A stretch of DNA of 15,607 nt from UBA4292 sp002395865 (GCA_946533395.1 CAMNBU010000047.1:1-15607); one strand, 5' to 3'; counted from the stretch's first letter, positions 7,181 through 14,112 are shown. Notes: a model not told the origin generated them from the letters alone. Numbers and translations are program-made.

Positions 7181-8547
7181 TGGCTAAAGCAAAGACCACC
7201 GCATTCTATTGTAAGGAGTGCGGCAATGAAAGCTCGAAGTGGTCGGGGCAGTGCCCTGCCTGCGGCGCGTGGAACTCACTTGTGGAGGCACCTAAGGAGA
7301 GTTGCAGTCCCGTCAGGGGCAGGCTCACGGGCGTAAATGCGCCTGTTCCCGTCAGGGAGGTGAATTCTGCCAGTGAGGACAGGACGAAGTGCGGCAACGC
7401 GGAGCTCGACAGGGTGCTCGGAGGCGGTATCGTGCCCGGCAGTCTGGTTCTTATCGGCGGAGACCCCGGTATAGGCAAATCCACGCTCCTCATGCAGACA
7501 TGCGGACAGCTTTCGAAAAAAGATATAAAAATATTGTACATTTCCGGTGAGGAATCACTGAAACAGATAAAGCTCAGAGCCGACAGACTGGAAACAGACT
7601 GCGGCTCTGTTTTGCTTCTTTGTGAGACGGATGTGGCTAGGATACAGGCTGCGATCGATGATGTGAAGCCCGATGTGGTTGTGGTGGATTCCGTGCAGAC
7701 CATGTACGTGGAGAATGTCTCCGGAGCACCGGGGTCGGTGACTCAGGTGCGCGAGGCCGCGAATGTGTTCATGACCATAGCTAAGGGCATGGGCATCACC
7801 GTATTTCTGGTGGGACATGTCACCAGGGAGGGAAGCATAGCGGGGCCGAAGATACTGGAGCACATGGTCGATACAGTGCTATATTTCGAGGGCGAGAGGA
7901 GCGCAAGCTACAGGATACTGCGCGCAGTGAAGAACCGCTTCGGTTCAACCGACGAGATAGGCGTGTTCGAGATGACGCAGCGCGGCCTGAAGGAGGTCGA
8001 GAACCCGTCGGAGTACATGCTCACGGGAAGGCCTCTGGATGTGAGCGGAAGCGTGGTGTTCTGCTGCATGGAGGGCACGAGGCCGGTGCTTCTCGAGATA
8101 CAGGCACTCGTGTGCCGTACCAGCTTCGGCAATGCAAGGCGCAGCAGCAACGGCGTGGACTACAACCGCATGAACATGCTGCTGGCGGTGCTTGAGAAGA
8201 AGCTGGAGGTTCCGCTCTTTGAGCTGGACGCATATATAAATATCACCGGAGGCATGAAGGTCGCAGAGCCTGCCATGGATCTGGGCATCGCTGCGGCTGT
8301 AATTTCCAGCTTGAGGAACACTCCGGTGCATGAGAGGACGGTATTCTTCGGCGAGATAGGTCTCGCGGGAGAGGTGCGCGGCGTGTCCATGACCGCGCAG
8401 AGGCTGAATGAGGCCGCAAGGCTGGGCTTTACCAGGTGTGTCATGCCCGCGGTATCGCTTGAGGGGATAGAGGTGCCAAAGGGCATAGAATGTATAGGTA
8501 TAAGACATGTAGGGGAGCTGGTCAGGGTGCTCAGGCAGCAGTCTTAA
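7180..8547 (+). CDS. radA: DNA repair protein RadA
   Basis: RadA (Sms) is a RecA-like ATPase that drives branch migration of recombination intermediates. The 455-residue length matches the family. Visible in order: a C4 zinc finger (C11, C14, C25, C28); Walker A GDPGIGKST (94-102); Walker B near VVVDSVQT; the RadA signature KNRFG (251-255); and a C-terminal Lon-protease-like domain that has lost peptidase function in this family (about 275-455, with GGMKVAEPAMDLGIAAA). The ATG overlaps the stop of the preceding gene by one base, so it is in an operon with clpC and the small gene. The clpC-radA pairing is common in Firmicutes, where it belongs to the class III stress operon. All key motifs are intact. 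Confidence 0.96.
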   Translation: MAKAKTTAFYCKECGNESSKWSGQCPACGAWNSLVEAPKESCSPVRGRLTGVNAPVPVREVNSASEDRTKCGNAELDRVLGGGIVPGSLVLIGGDPGIGKSTLLMQTCGQLSKKDIKILYISGEESLKQIKLRADRLETDCGSVLLLCETDVARIQAAIDDVKPDVVVVDSVQTMYVENVSGAPGSVTQVREAANVFMTIAKGMGITVFLVGHVTREGSIAGPKILEHMVDTVLYFEGERSASYRILRAVKNRFGSTDEIGVFEMTQRGLKEVENPSEYMLTGRPLDVSGSVVFCCMEGTRPVLLEIQALVCRTSFGNARRSSNGVDYNRMNMLLAVLEKKLEVPLFELDAYINITGGMKVAEPAMDLGIAAAVISSLRNTPVHERTVFFGEIGLAGEVRGVSMTAQRLNEAARLGFTRCVMPAVSLEGIEVPKGIECIGIRHVGELVRVLRQQS

Positions 8548-8582
8548 GCAGAAGTGGCACAGTACAGAACATGGGGGATAGC

Positions 8583-9719
8583 GTGAAGAGACAGGGGATA
8601 GATATAATAGCGGTGATAATGGCCGTTTTGATTCTCATAACGTCTGAGGGGCCTGATGGATGGGCAGGCTTTGGGAAGCGTGCGTTTTCCGCGTATAATA
8701 CACTGAGGTATTATCAGATAAAGTCTGATCTCGACACTGCCATGGAGAAGGCGCAGAGAGAGCAGGCGGCCAGAGAAGCTGCCGAAAGAGCGGCGGCAGA
8801 GCAGGCGGCCAGGGAAGCGGCCGAAAGAGCTGCGGCGGAGCAGGCGGCCAGGGAAGCGGCCGAAAGGGCAGCGGCGGAGCAGGCGGCCAGAGAGGCTGCC
8901 GAAAGAGCGGCGGCAGAGCAGGCAGCCAGAGAAGCTGCTGAGAGGGCAGCGGCTGAGCAGGCGGCCAGAGAAGCTGCCGAAAGAGCGGCGGCAGAGCAGG
9001 CGGCCAGAGAAGCTGCCGAGAGAGAAGCAGCAGAGCAGGCTTCACGTGAGGCGGCTGCGCACGAGGATATACAGGAGCCGGAGCCCGTGATAGAGCCGGA
9101 GCTTGCCTCACAGCCGGAGCCGGAGCCGGTACAGGATGATACCGTGAGACTGTATCCGGGAGTATCGGAGAATACCCGGTATCTTACAGCAGAGCAGATC
9201 AGGTTCTATAAGAATTACCTGACAGGACTTATCAATGAGTACAGAGCGGCCAACGGCCTTAATACTCTCGACAGCGATCCCTATCTGGAGAGCGCGGCGA
9301 CGGTAAGGGCCTTGGAGAATTCCGTAGAAAGCTTCACTCACACAAGACCGGACGGCACCAGAGGCTTTTATGTTATCGAAGCTCTCGGGGGAGTATACGA
9401 GGAGACCGTTAAGGCGATCAGGGACAGAGTATACGGCAGATCCGGCTTTGCGTACGACGCGGGAGAGAATCTTGCATATACCTACGCTGTCGACGGGGAG
9501 GGATATTGCGTCCTGCCCGAGCAGTTTAGCGGTACAGATGAGGAGCTTATTGCCATAGCGACCCAGACCTTCAATAACTGGAGGAACAGCTCGACGCACA
9601 ACGCAAACATGCTTCACGGGAACTATACCGCCATCGGCATCGGTATAAATGCCTCAGTCAGACAGGATGATGGAACGTTCTACATACTGGCGGCCACACT
9701 GTTCTGCAAGACATATTAA
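8583..9719 (+). CDS. Membrane-anchored CAP/SCP-domain protein with Ala/Glu/Arg repeat helix
   Basis: Probable extracellular protein. I chose GTG 8583 because GGGGGAT lies just upstream (8573-8579). The ATG at 8571 would add four residues but has no good ribosome binding site. From 8583, the order is: one hydrophobic segment (about 6-20) acting as uncleaved anchor or signal; a helical stretch; seven 13-residue repeats (residues 62-152); a Pro/Glu linker; and a CAP (SCP/PR1) domain (about 215-378). The domain keeps typical residues H253 (FTHTRPDG), E295 (AGENLA) and H339 (W..SSTHNANML), followed by the YTAIGIGI strand. Bacterial CAP proteins are secreted or wall-associated and their activity is mostly unknown. 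The gene starts 35 bases after radA with no terminator between, so it may be the last gene of the clpC operon. That is an odd partner for cytoplasmic stress genes. Confidence 0.85.
   Translation: MKRQGIDIIAVIMAVLILITSEGPDGWAGFGKRAFSAYNTLRYYQIKSDLDTAMEKAQREQAAREAAERAAAEQAAREAAERAAAEQAAREAAERAAAEQAAREAAERAAAEQAAREAAERAAAEQAAREAAERAAAEQAAREAAEREAAEQASREAAAHEDIQEPEPVIEPELASQPEPEPVQDDTVRLYPGVSENTRYLTAEQIRFYKNYLTGLINEYRAANGLNTLDSDPYLESAATVRALENSVESFTHTRPDGTRGFYVIEALGGVYEETVKAIRDRVYGRSGFAYDAGENLAYTYAVDGEGYCVLPEQFSGTDEELIAIATQTFNNWRNSSTHNANMLHGNYTAIGIGINASVRQDDGTFYILAATLFCKTY
8766..9038 (+). repeat. Seven tandem 39-bp units encoding AAREAAERAAAEQ
   Basis: Units begin at 8766, 8805, 8844, 8883, 8922, 8961 and 9000. 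Each encodes the 13-residue unit; only the last differs in protein (AAREAAEREAAEQ). Units 1 and 6 are identical in DNA. The others vary almost only at third positions, which shows selection on the peptide together with recombination between units. The Glu/Arg spacing fits a stable single alpha helix about 91 residues long. A degenerate eighth unit follows (ASREAAAHED). Confidence 0.95.
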
Positions 9720-9735
9720 ATTTTTAAAATAACTA

Positions 9736-9764
9736 TTGACAAGAGCATTTTTAAATGTTATAGT
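9736..9764 (+). promoter_or_regulatory. Sigma-A promoter of the infC-rpmI-rplT operon
   Basis: TTGACA at 9736-9741 and TATAGT at 9759-9764 are separated by 17 bases. The AT-rich spacer has a T run. Initiation would fall near 9771, leaving a leader of about 130 bases before infC. Confidence 0.85.
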
Positions 9765-9770
9765 CTGTAC

Positions 9771-9902
9771 TCGCAGGAAAGCAGAGTTCTCTCTCACCAT
9801 ATCACAAGGTGCATATGGTTAATAGTACGGACCAGACTAGAGAGGGAGCGGACTGCGCATTTGCAGCCTGCTCTTTTTAAATCCAACGGGGGGTATAAGA
9901 CC
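9771..9902 (+). ncRNA. L20-type autoregulatory leader of the infC operon
   Basis: The leader holds a hairpin (9796-9805 with 9809-9819, loop AAG, one bulged C). A possible closing helix pairs CTCTCT (9789-9794) with AGAGAG (9839-9844). Directly next to it is an intrinsic terminator. In low-GC Gram-positives, ribosomal protein L20 binds such a leader and causes premature termination, so excess L20 shuts down its own operon. Position, gene order and the terminator fit that model. The exact L20 binding fold was not verified by covariance. Confidence 0.75.
9846..9878 (+). terminator. Attenuator terminator in the infC leader
   Basis: The stem 9846-9856 with 9863-9873 has one G-U pair and one A-C mismatch, a six-base loop and five T (9874-9878). 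It ends 24 bases before the infC start, so it can only act by attenuation. It directly abuts the AGAGAG element of the upstream helix, which would couple the two folds. Confidence 0.8.
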
Positions 9903-10409
9903 ATTAGCGAGTATTTTATCAATGAACAGATAAGGGACAAGGAAGTCAGGGTTATCAGCGAGGACGGAGAGCAGCTCGGTATCATGTCGTCTAAGGACGC
10001 GCTGAAGCTTGCGAAGGAGGCAGAGCTTGATCTGGTGAAGATCGCGCCTACCGCGAAGCCGCCGGTTTGCAAGATCATTGATTACGGCAAATACAAGTAC
10101 GAGCAGGTTCGCCGCGAGAAGGAAGCGAGAAAGAAGCAGAAGACGATCGAGCTCAAGGAGATCAGAATGACTCCGAATATCGATCAGAACGATCTCAATA
10201 CGAAGGTCGCTGCCGCAAGAAAGTTCCTCGAGAAGGGCAACAAGGTGAAGGTCACGCTGCGCTTCCGAGGCCGTGAGATGTCGCGTATGGGAGCATCGAA
10301 GCACATTCTGGATGAGTTTGCCGAGACGCTTGCAGATATCGCTGTGATCGAGAAGCCCGCCAAGGTAGAGGGCAGAAACATGAGTGTGGTTTTAACTGAG
10401 AAGCGATAA
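9903..10409 (+). CDS. infC: Translation initiation factor IF-3 (AUU start)
   Basis: IF-3 binds the 30S subunit, prevents premature 50S joining and checks the start codon and initiator tRNA. The best start is ATT at 9903. A GGGGGG ribosome binding site ends nine bases before it, and it gives a 168-residue protein beginning SEYFINEQIRDKEVRVI, the usual IF-3 N-terminus. There is no in-frame ATG or GTG at that place. An in-frame TTG at 9861 lies inside the attenuator stem and is unlikely. The N domain holds KPPVCKIIDYGKYKYEQ, followed by a Lys/Arg-rich linker and the C domain with KVKVTLRFRGREMSR. AUU starts for infC are known in E. coli and Geobacillus, where IF-3 rejects its own start codon and so limits its own synthesis. 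First gene of infC-rpmI-rplT. Confidence 0.95.
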   Translation: MSEYFINEQIRDKEVRVISEDGEQLGIMSSKDALKLAKEAELDLVKIAPTAKPPVCKIIDYGKYKYEQVRREKEARKKQKTIELKEIRMTPNIDQNDLNTKVAAARKFLEKGNKVKVTLRFRGREMSRMGASKHILDEFAETLADIAVIEKPAKVEGRNMSVVLTEKR

Positions 10410-10464
10410 CACAGATTTCTGAGTGTTGCCGATCGGTAAAATATATTTTCAGGAGGATACAATA

Positions 10465-10662
10465 ATGGCTAAGTTAAAGACAAGTCGCGCTGCCGCAAAG
10501 CGTTTTAAGGTGACAGGTTCAGGCAAGTTAATGAGAATGAAGGCATACAAGAGCCACATCCTTACCAAGAAGTCAACAAAGAGAAAGAGAAATCTTCGTC
10601 AGGCTGCTGTTGTGGACAGCGCTAATGTTAAGAGCATGAAGAAGATTCTGCCTTATTTATAA
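10465..10662 (+). CDS. rpmI: 50S ribosomal protein L35
   Basis: A 65-residue basic protein of the large ribosomal subunit. The start MAKLKTSRAAAKRFKVTGSGK and the conserved HILTKKSTKRKR segment identify it. ATG 10465 is set by AGGAGG at 10451-10456 with eight bases spacing; the reading frame is open further upstream but without a family match. It lies between infC and rplT, as in most bacteria. Codon choice is plainer than in the surrounding surface genes, as expected for a highly expressed gene. Confidence 0.97.
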   Translation: MAKLKTSRAAAKRFKVTGSGKLMRMKAYKSHILTKKSTKRKRNLRQAAVVDSANVKSMKKILPYL

Positions 10663-10688
10663 TCAGGGAACACAGGAGGACTTAAGAA

Positions 10689-11045
10689 ATGGCTAGGATA
10701 AAGGGCGGATTAAACGCAAAGAAGAGACATAACAGAGTATTAAAGCTTGCAAAGGGTTACAGAGGTGCAAGATCCAAGCAGTACAGAATCGCTAAGCAGT
10801 CCGTAATGAGGGCTCTCGCTACCGCATACGCAGGCAGAAAGCAGAGAAAGAGACAGTTCAGACAGCTCTGGATCGCTCGTATCAACGCAGCATGCCGCAT
10901 CAATGGTATATCTTACAGCAAGTTCATGTTCGGTCTCAAGGAGGCAGGCATCGTATTAAACCGCAAGGTTCTTGCAGATATGGCTGTCAATGATGCAGCA
11001 GGCTTCGCTAAGCTCGTTGAGGCTGCAAAGGCTAAGATCGCTTAA
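10689..11045 (+). CDS. rplT: 50S ribosomal protein L20
   Basis: A 118-residue basic protein that binds 23S rRNA early in 50S assembly. It is also the expected repressor of this operon through the leader at 9771-9902. The family motifs are clear: MARIKGGLNAKKRHNRVLKLAKGYRG at the start, then RKQRKRQFRQLWIARINAA and NGISYSKFMFGLK. The AGGAGG ribosome binding site is about seven bases before the ATG. Last gene of infC-rpmI-rplT. No classic T-tailed terminator follows, only a long-looped hairpin at 11065-11108. Confidence 0.97.
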   Translation: MARIKGGLNAKKRHNRVLKLAKGYRGARSKQYRIAKQSVMRALATAYAGRKQRKRQFRQLWIARINAACRINGISYSKFMFGLKEAGIVLNRKVLADMAVNDAAGFAKLVEAAKAKIA

Positions 11046-11064
11046 TCCATAATGGTTTTCGTGT

Positions 11065-11108
11065 TCCGCCGGGGCACATTATTAAAATATAATAAAATTC
11101 CCGGCGGA
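11065..11108 (+). other. GC-rich hairpin with AT-rich loop after rplT
   Basis: A nine-pair stem (11065-11073 with 11100-11108) encloses a loop of 26 bases, in which TTATTA and TAATAA can pair as an inner helix. An A run follows, not a T run. It could mark the 3' end of the rplT mRNA by a non-canonical route or protect it from exonucleases. The evidence is structural only. Confidence 0.45.
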
Positions 11109-11120
11109 GCAAAAAAACTG

Positions 11121-11149
11121 TTGACAAAATCCATCCAAGCATCTATAAT
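11121..11149 (+). promoter_or_regulatory. Consensus promoter of the tRNA cluster
   Basis: TTGACA at 11121-11126 and TATAAT at 11144-11149 with 17 bases between. Initiation near 11156 would be about 11 bases before the tRNA-Asn 5' end, a short leader typical of stable RNA genes. Confidence 0.88.
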
Positions 11150-11166
11150 GCTGTAGGTATTGATAA

Positions 11167-11239
11167 TCCTCGATAGCTCAGTCGGTAGAGCACGCGGCTG
11201 TTAACCGCGCTGTCGTAGGTTCGAGTCCTACTCGGGGAG
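11167..11239 (+). tRNA. tRNA-Asn (anticodon GTT)
   Basis: All four arms pair: acceptor 11167-11173 with 11232-11238 (one T-G pair), D arm GCTC/GAGC, anticodon stem CGCGG/CCGCG with loop CTGTTAA and anticodon at 11200-11202, and T arm GTAGG/CCTAC with TTCGAGT loop. The discriminator base is G. The 3' CCA is not encoded and must be added. First tRNA after the promoter. Confidence 0.97.
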
Positions 11240-11267
11240 CGAGGCGGAGGCCTTTAATAGTTAGGAT

Positions 11268-11341
11268 CGGAGCGTGGCTCAGTTTGGTAGAGCGTTCGGT
11301 TAGGGACCGAGAGGTCGCAGGTTCAAATCCTGTCGCCCCGA
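11268..11341 (+). tRNA. tRNA-Pro (anticodon AGG), with an acceptor mismatch
   Basis: D arm GCTC/GAGC, anticodon stem 11295-11299 with 11307-11311, loop TTAGGGA with anticodon AGG at 11302-11304 and G37 as usual for proline tRNAs, and T arm GCAGG/CCTGT with TTCAAAT loop. The acceptor 11268-11274 with 11334-11340 pairs at six of seven positions; position 4 is A (11271) facing C. A34 is rare in bacteria outside tRNA-Arg(ACG) and would need deamination to inosine to read CCC. CCA is not encoded. It seems to be a real gene because all other parts are intact. Confidence 0.92.
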
Positions 11342-11343
11342 CT

Positions 11344-11374
11344 AAGGCCGTTTGTACAACGGCCTTTCGTTTTT
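11344..11374 (+). terminator. Terminator-like hairpin between tRNA-Pro and tRNA-Arg
   Basis: A nine-pair stem (11344-11352 with 11358-11366) with a five-base loop is followed by TCGTTTTT. It looks like an intrinsic terminator, yet it stands in front of a third tRNA for which I see no separate promoter at the right distance. It may be leaky or may serve as a processing signal. Confidence 0.65.
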
Positions 11375-11401
11375 GAAACGGAGATTTGATAAATCTTATA
11401 T

Positions 11402-11475
<74 letters not shown>

Positions 11476-11480
11476 CTAAG

Positions 11481-11509
11481 AAAAACCGGTGCCGATGCAC
11501 CGGTTTTTT
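11481..11509 (+). terminator. Strong terminator of the tRNA cluster
   Basis: A 12-pair stem (11481-11492 with 11497-11508, loop CGAT) is symmetrical, with an A run before and T run after. It separates the tRNA cluster from aspS. The remaining 52 bases before aspS show a small hairpin (GACCG/CGGTC near 11524-11540) but no T-box element and no clear promoter. Confidence 0.9.
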
Positions 11510-11561
11510 CTAAATCACCGGCTGACCGGGAAGATCGGTCTTTGAATATTTGGAGGTATTT

Positions 11562-13355
11562 ATGGCAGAATCAATGAAGGGACTTCACAGGACTCACAGA
11601 GCCACAGAGGTCTCGGTCGCAGACATAGGAAAAACAGTAACAGTTATGGGCTGGGTGCAGAAGAGAAGGAATCTCGGAAGCCTCATATTCATTGACCTGC
11701 GAGACCGTTCGGGACTCCTGCAGATAGTATTCGACGAGCCTCAGATAGGAAGCGAGGGCTTTGCGAAGGCTGAGAGCTTAAGAAACGAGTATGTCATTGC
11801 CGTTACAGGCTCCATCGAGAAGAGGGGCGGAGCGGTAAATGAGAGCTTAAAGACCGGTGAGATAGAGCTGGTGGCTAAGGAACTACACATCCTTTCGGAG
11901 GCGCTTACGCCGCCGTTTCCTGTTGAGGACGGAATCAATACGAAGGAGGAGCTGAGACTTAAGTACAGATATCTCGATCTGCGCCGTCCCGAGCTTCAGA
12001 AGATAATCATGATGAGGAGCGCGGTGACCACGCTCACACGCCAAGTGATGACGGAGATGGGATTTCTGGAGATAGAGACACCGATGCTGTGCAAGTCCAC
12101 GCCTGAGGGCGCCAGGGATTACCTTGTTCCTTCACGTATACACCCCGGAAGCTTCTATGCCCTGCCGCAGTCGCCTCAGATCTTCAAACAGCTTCTGATG
12201 TGCTCCGGTTACGACAGATATTTCCAGATTGCGAGATGCTTTCGCGACGAGGATCTGCGCGCGGACAGACAGCCCGAGTTCACACAGATCGATATGGAGC
12301 TCTCCTTCGTCGACATAGACGACGTGATAGAGGTGAATGAGAAGCTTCTTTACAGGCTTTTTAAGGAGATACTGGGCGTTGAGATCAGCCTTCCCATACC
12401 GCGCATGAGCTGGCAGGAGGCAATGGACCGCTACGGCTCCGATAAGCCCGATACCAGATTCGGTATGGAGCTCGTAAATATAACCGATATAGTGAAGAAT
12501 TGCGGCTTTGGCGTATTCACAGGTGCCATTTCCGCAGGCGGTACTGTAAGAGGTATAAATGTAAAGGGCCAGGGTGCTATGCCCCGCAAGAAGATAGACG
12601 CTCTTGTGGACTACGCGAAGGGCTGTGGCGCAAAGGGCCTTGCGTATATCTGCATAGGTGAGACAGGCGAGATAAAGAGCAGCTTCGCGAAGTTCATGAC
12701 CGAGGAGGAGATGAGTGCCATCGTTACTGCCATGGACGGCCAGCCCGGTGACCTTCTTCTTTTTGCAGCCGATAAGAACAAGATCGTATGGAATGTGCTC
12801 GGCGCGCTGAGATGCCAGATGGCGGATCAGCTCGGACTTACCGACCCGAGCGTATACAAGTTCCTGTGGATCACGGAATTCCCTCAGTTTGAGTGGTCGG
12901 AGGAGGAGAACCGCTGGGTAGCTATGCACCATCCCTTCACCATGCCGATGGAGGAGGATCTCGAGTTCCTCGAATCAGATCCGGGCAGGGTGAGAGCGAA
13001 GGCTTACGATATCACATTGAACGGCTACGAGATCGGCGGCGGTTCGGTGCGTATCCACAGAAGCGATATTCAGGAGAGGATGTTCGAGGCTCTGGGCTTC
13101 ACACCCGAGTCTGCAAATGAGCGCTTCGGTTTCCTTATAAACGCGTTCAAATACGGTGTTCCGCCCCACGCAGGACTGGCTTACGGCCTCGACCGTCTGA
13201 TCATGCTCATGGCCAAGACCGACAATATCCGCGACGTCATCGCCTTCCCGAAGGTGAAGGACGCGTCCGATCTCATGAGCGAGGCACCGAATCTCGTAGA
13301 CGAGAAGCAGCTTGAGGAGCTGTTCATAAAGGTTGTCGAGCCCGAGGATAATTGA
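11562..13355 (+). CDS. aspS: Aspartyl-tRNA synthetase
   Basis: Class IIb synthetase that charges tRNA-Asp with aspartate. At 597 residues it has the length of the bacterial type with the inserted GAD domain. Visible parts: N-terminal OB-fold anticodon-binding domain (about 8-110, with GWVQKRRNLGSLIFIDLRDRSG); class II motif 2 FRDEDLRADRQPEFTQIDME (227-246); the GAD insertion (about 300-420); and motif 3 GLAYGLDR (538-545) with the ATP-binding arginine R545. ATG 11562 is chosen over the upstream TTG 11550 because TGGAGG lies five bases before it. Whether it also charges tRNA-Asn cannot be told from these motifs. A weak hairpin (13369-13389) follows before the NUDIX gene, so the two may be partly co-transcribed. 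Confidence 0.97.
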   Translation: MAESMKGLHRTHRATEVSVADIGKTVTVMGWVQKRRNLGSLIFIDLRDRSGLLQIVFDEPQIGSEGFAKAESLRNEYVIAVTGSIEKRGGAVNESLKTGEIELVAKELHILSEALTPPFPVEDGINTKEELRLKYRYLDLRRPELQKIIMMRSAVTTLTRQVMTEMGFLEIETPMLCKSTPEGARDYLVPSRIHPGSFYALPQSPQIFKQLLMCSGYDRYFQIARCFRDEDLRADRQPEFTQIDMELSFVDIDDVIEVNEKLLYRLFKEILGVEISLPIPRMSWQEAMDRYGSDKPDTRFGMELVNITDIVKNCGFGVFTGAISAGGTVRGINVKGQGAMPRKKIDALVDYAKGCGAKGLAYICIGETGEIKSSFAKFMTEEEMSAIVTAMDGQPGDLLLFAADKNKIVWNVLGALRCQMADQLGLTDPSVYKFLWITEFPQFEWSEEENRWVAMHHPFTMPMEEDLEFLESDPGRVRAKAYDITLNGYEIGGGSVRIHRSDIQERMFEALGFTPESANERFGFLINAFKYGVPPHAGLAYGLDRLIMLMAKTDNIRDVIAFPKVKDASDLMSEAPNLVDEKQLEELFIKVVEPEDN

Positions 13356-13368
13356 TAACAGTATACGG

Positions 13369-13394
13369 AGGCAGCCTCATGGGCTGCCTTCTTT
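13369..13394 (+). terminator. Weak terminator-like hairpin between aspS and the NUDIX gene
   Basis: The stem AGGCAGCC/GGCTGCCT (13369-13376 with 13382-13389) has a five-base loop and is followed by TTCTTT. The interrupted T run makes strong termination doubtful. The NUDIX ribosome binding site begins only 11 bases after the stem. Confidence 0.5.
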
Positions 13395-13410
13395 GCAACC
13401 GGAGGAAGAC

Positions 13411-13872
13411 ATGTTAAATACCACTCTCATCCACGTGGAAAAGGACGGCAAGTATCTTATGATGCACCGTGTCAAGAAGGAAAATGACGTAAATCACGAT
13501 AAATGGACCGGTGTAGGCGGCAAGTTCGAGGAGGGAGAGACCCCCGAGGAGTGCGCCGTGAGGGAGACTCTCGAGGAGACCGGACTCACCATCACCGACT
13601 ACAGGCTGCGCGGCATCGTGACCTTCCTTAGCGATAAGTGGGAGGGCGAGTACATGTATGTATTTACGGCTGCGGGATTTACCGGGGAGCTTATCGATTG
13701 TGATGAGGGGACCCTCGAGTGGGTGGATAAGAGCGTGATACCCACGCTTCCCATATGGGAGGGCGATAAGCTGTTTTTAAAGGAGCTTATAGAGGACAGG
13801 GGCTTTTTCACCATGAAGCTCAGATACGAGGGGGAGACACTCGCGGAAAGTGAAGTGAAGCTGTACAGGTAG
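13411..13872 (+). CDS. NUDIX hydrolase (MutT-like)
   Basis: Hydrolyses a nucleoside diphosphate linked to another group. The best guess for this branch is an 8-oxo-dGTP-type pyrophosphatase, but the substrate cannot be read from sequence. The NUDIX box runs from GKFEEGE to REtlEETGL (about residues 36-58), with all metal-binding glutamates present and Thr at the hydrophobic position after RE. Length 153 residues, typical. ATG 13411 follows GGAGGA by four bases; the frame is open upstream to 13333 but overlaps aspS without family similarity. Twelve bases separate its stop from the next small gene, so the two are an operon. Confidence 0.92.
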   Translation: MLNTTLIHVEKDGKYLMMHRVKKENDVNHDKWTGVGGKFEEGETPEECAVRETLEETGLTITDYRLRGIVTFLSDKWEGEYMYVFTAAGFTGELIDCDEGTLEWVDKSVIPTLPIWEGDKLFLKELIEDRGFFTMKLRYEGETLAESEVKLYR

Positions 13873-13884
13873 GGAGGTAAGCAA

Positions 13885-14109
13885 ATGTTTGGTTTCGGAA
13901 AAAAGAAGGAGAACGCGCCGTCATTTAAATATGACCCGGCGCGTCATCGCGCCATAATACGCTGCAGTATCTGCACCGGCGAGCAGGTCGCCGGCTTTAA
14001 GGACAGGGAGACAGGATATTTCACTGAGATCTGCCTTGTAAGGAACGATGACGATATCGCCGAGTTCAAGAGAAGATACGGCTTGGACAGCGTGGAGAAG
14101 GTGTATTAA
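13885..14109 (+). CDS. Conserved small protein of unknown function (74 residues)
   Basis: I do not recognise a characterised family. The protein is soluble, starts MFGFGKKKE and carries IRCSICTGEQVAGFKDRETG in the middle, followed by EFKRRYGL near the end. Two cysteines three residues apart (CSIC) could bind a metal or be redox-active, but one pair alone is weak evidence. A GGGAGG ribosome binding site stands seven bases before the ATG. It follows the NUDIX gene by 12 bases and is probably co-transcribed. The regular codon use and good ribosome binding site support a real gene. Confidence 0.8.
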   Translation: MFGFGKKKENAPSFKYDPARHRAIIRCSICTGEQVAGFKDRETGYFTEICLVRNDDDIAEFKRRYGLDSVEKVY

Positions 14110-14112
14110 AGA

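Noticed and set aside
8766..9038. Possible CRISPR array
   Set aside because: The repeats are directly adjacent, without unique spacers, in frame and translated into a regular helix; they are a protein-coding tandem repeat.
8635..9111. Minus-strand proline/leucine-rich open frame
   Set aside because: It is the complement of the 39-bp repeat array; its repetitive peptide is a by-product of that array.
11510..11561. T-box riboswitch before aspS
   Set aside because: Only 52 bases separate the tRNA terminator from aspS; there is no room for a T-box and no T-box sequence is present.
12132..12932. A 266-codon minus-strand open frame
   Set aside because: It is a shadow of aspS in its catalytic region, with no family similarity or start signals.
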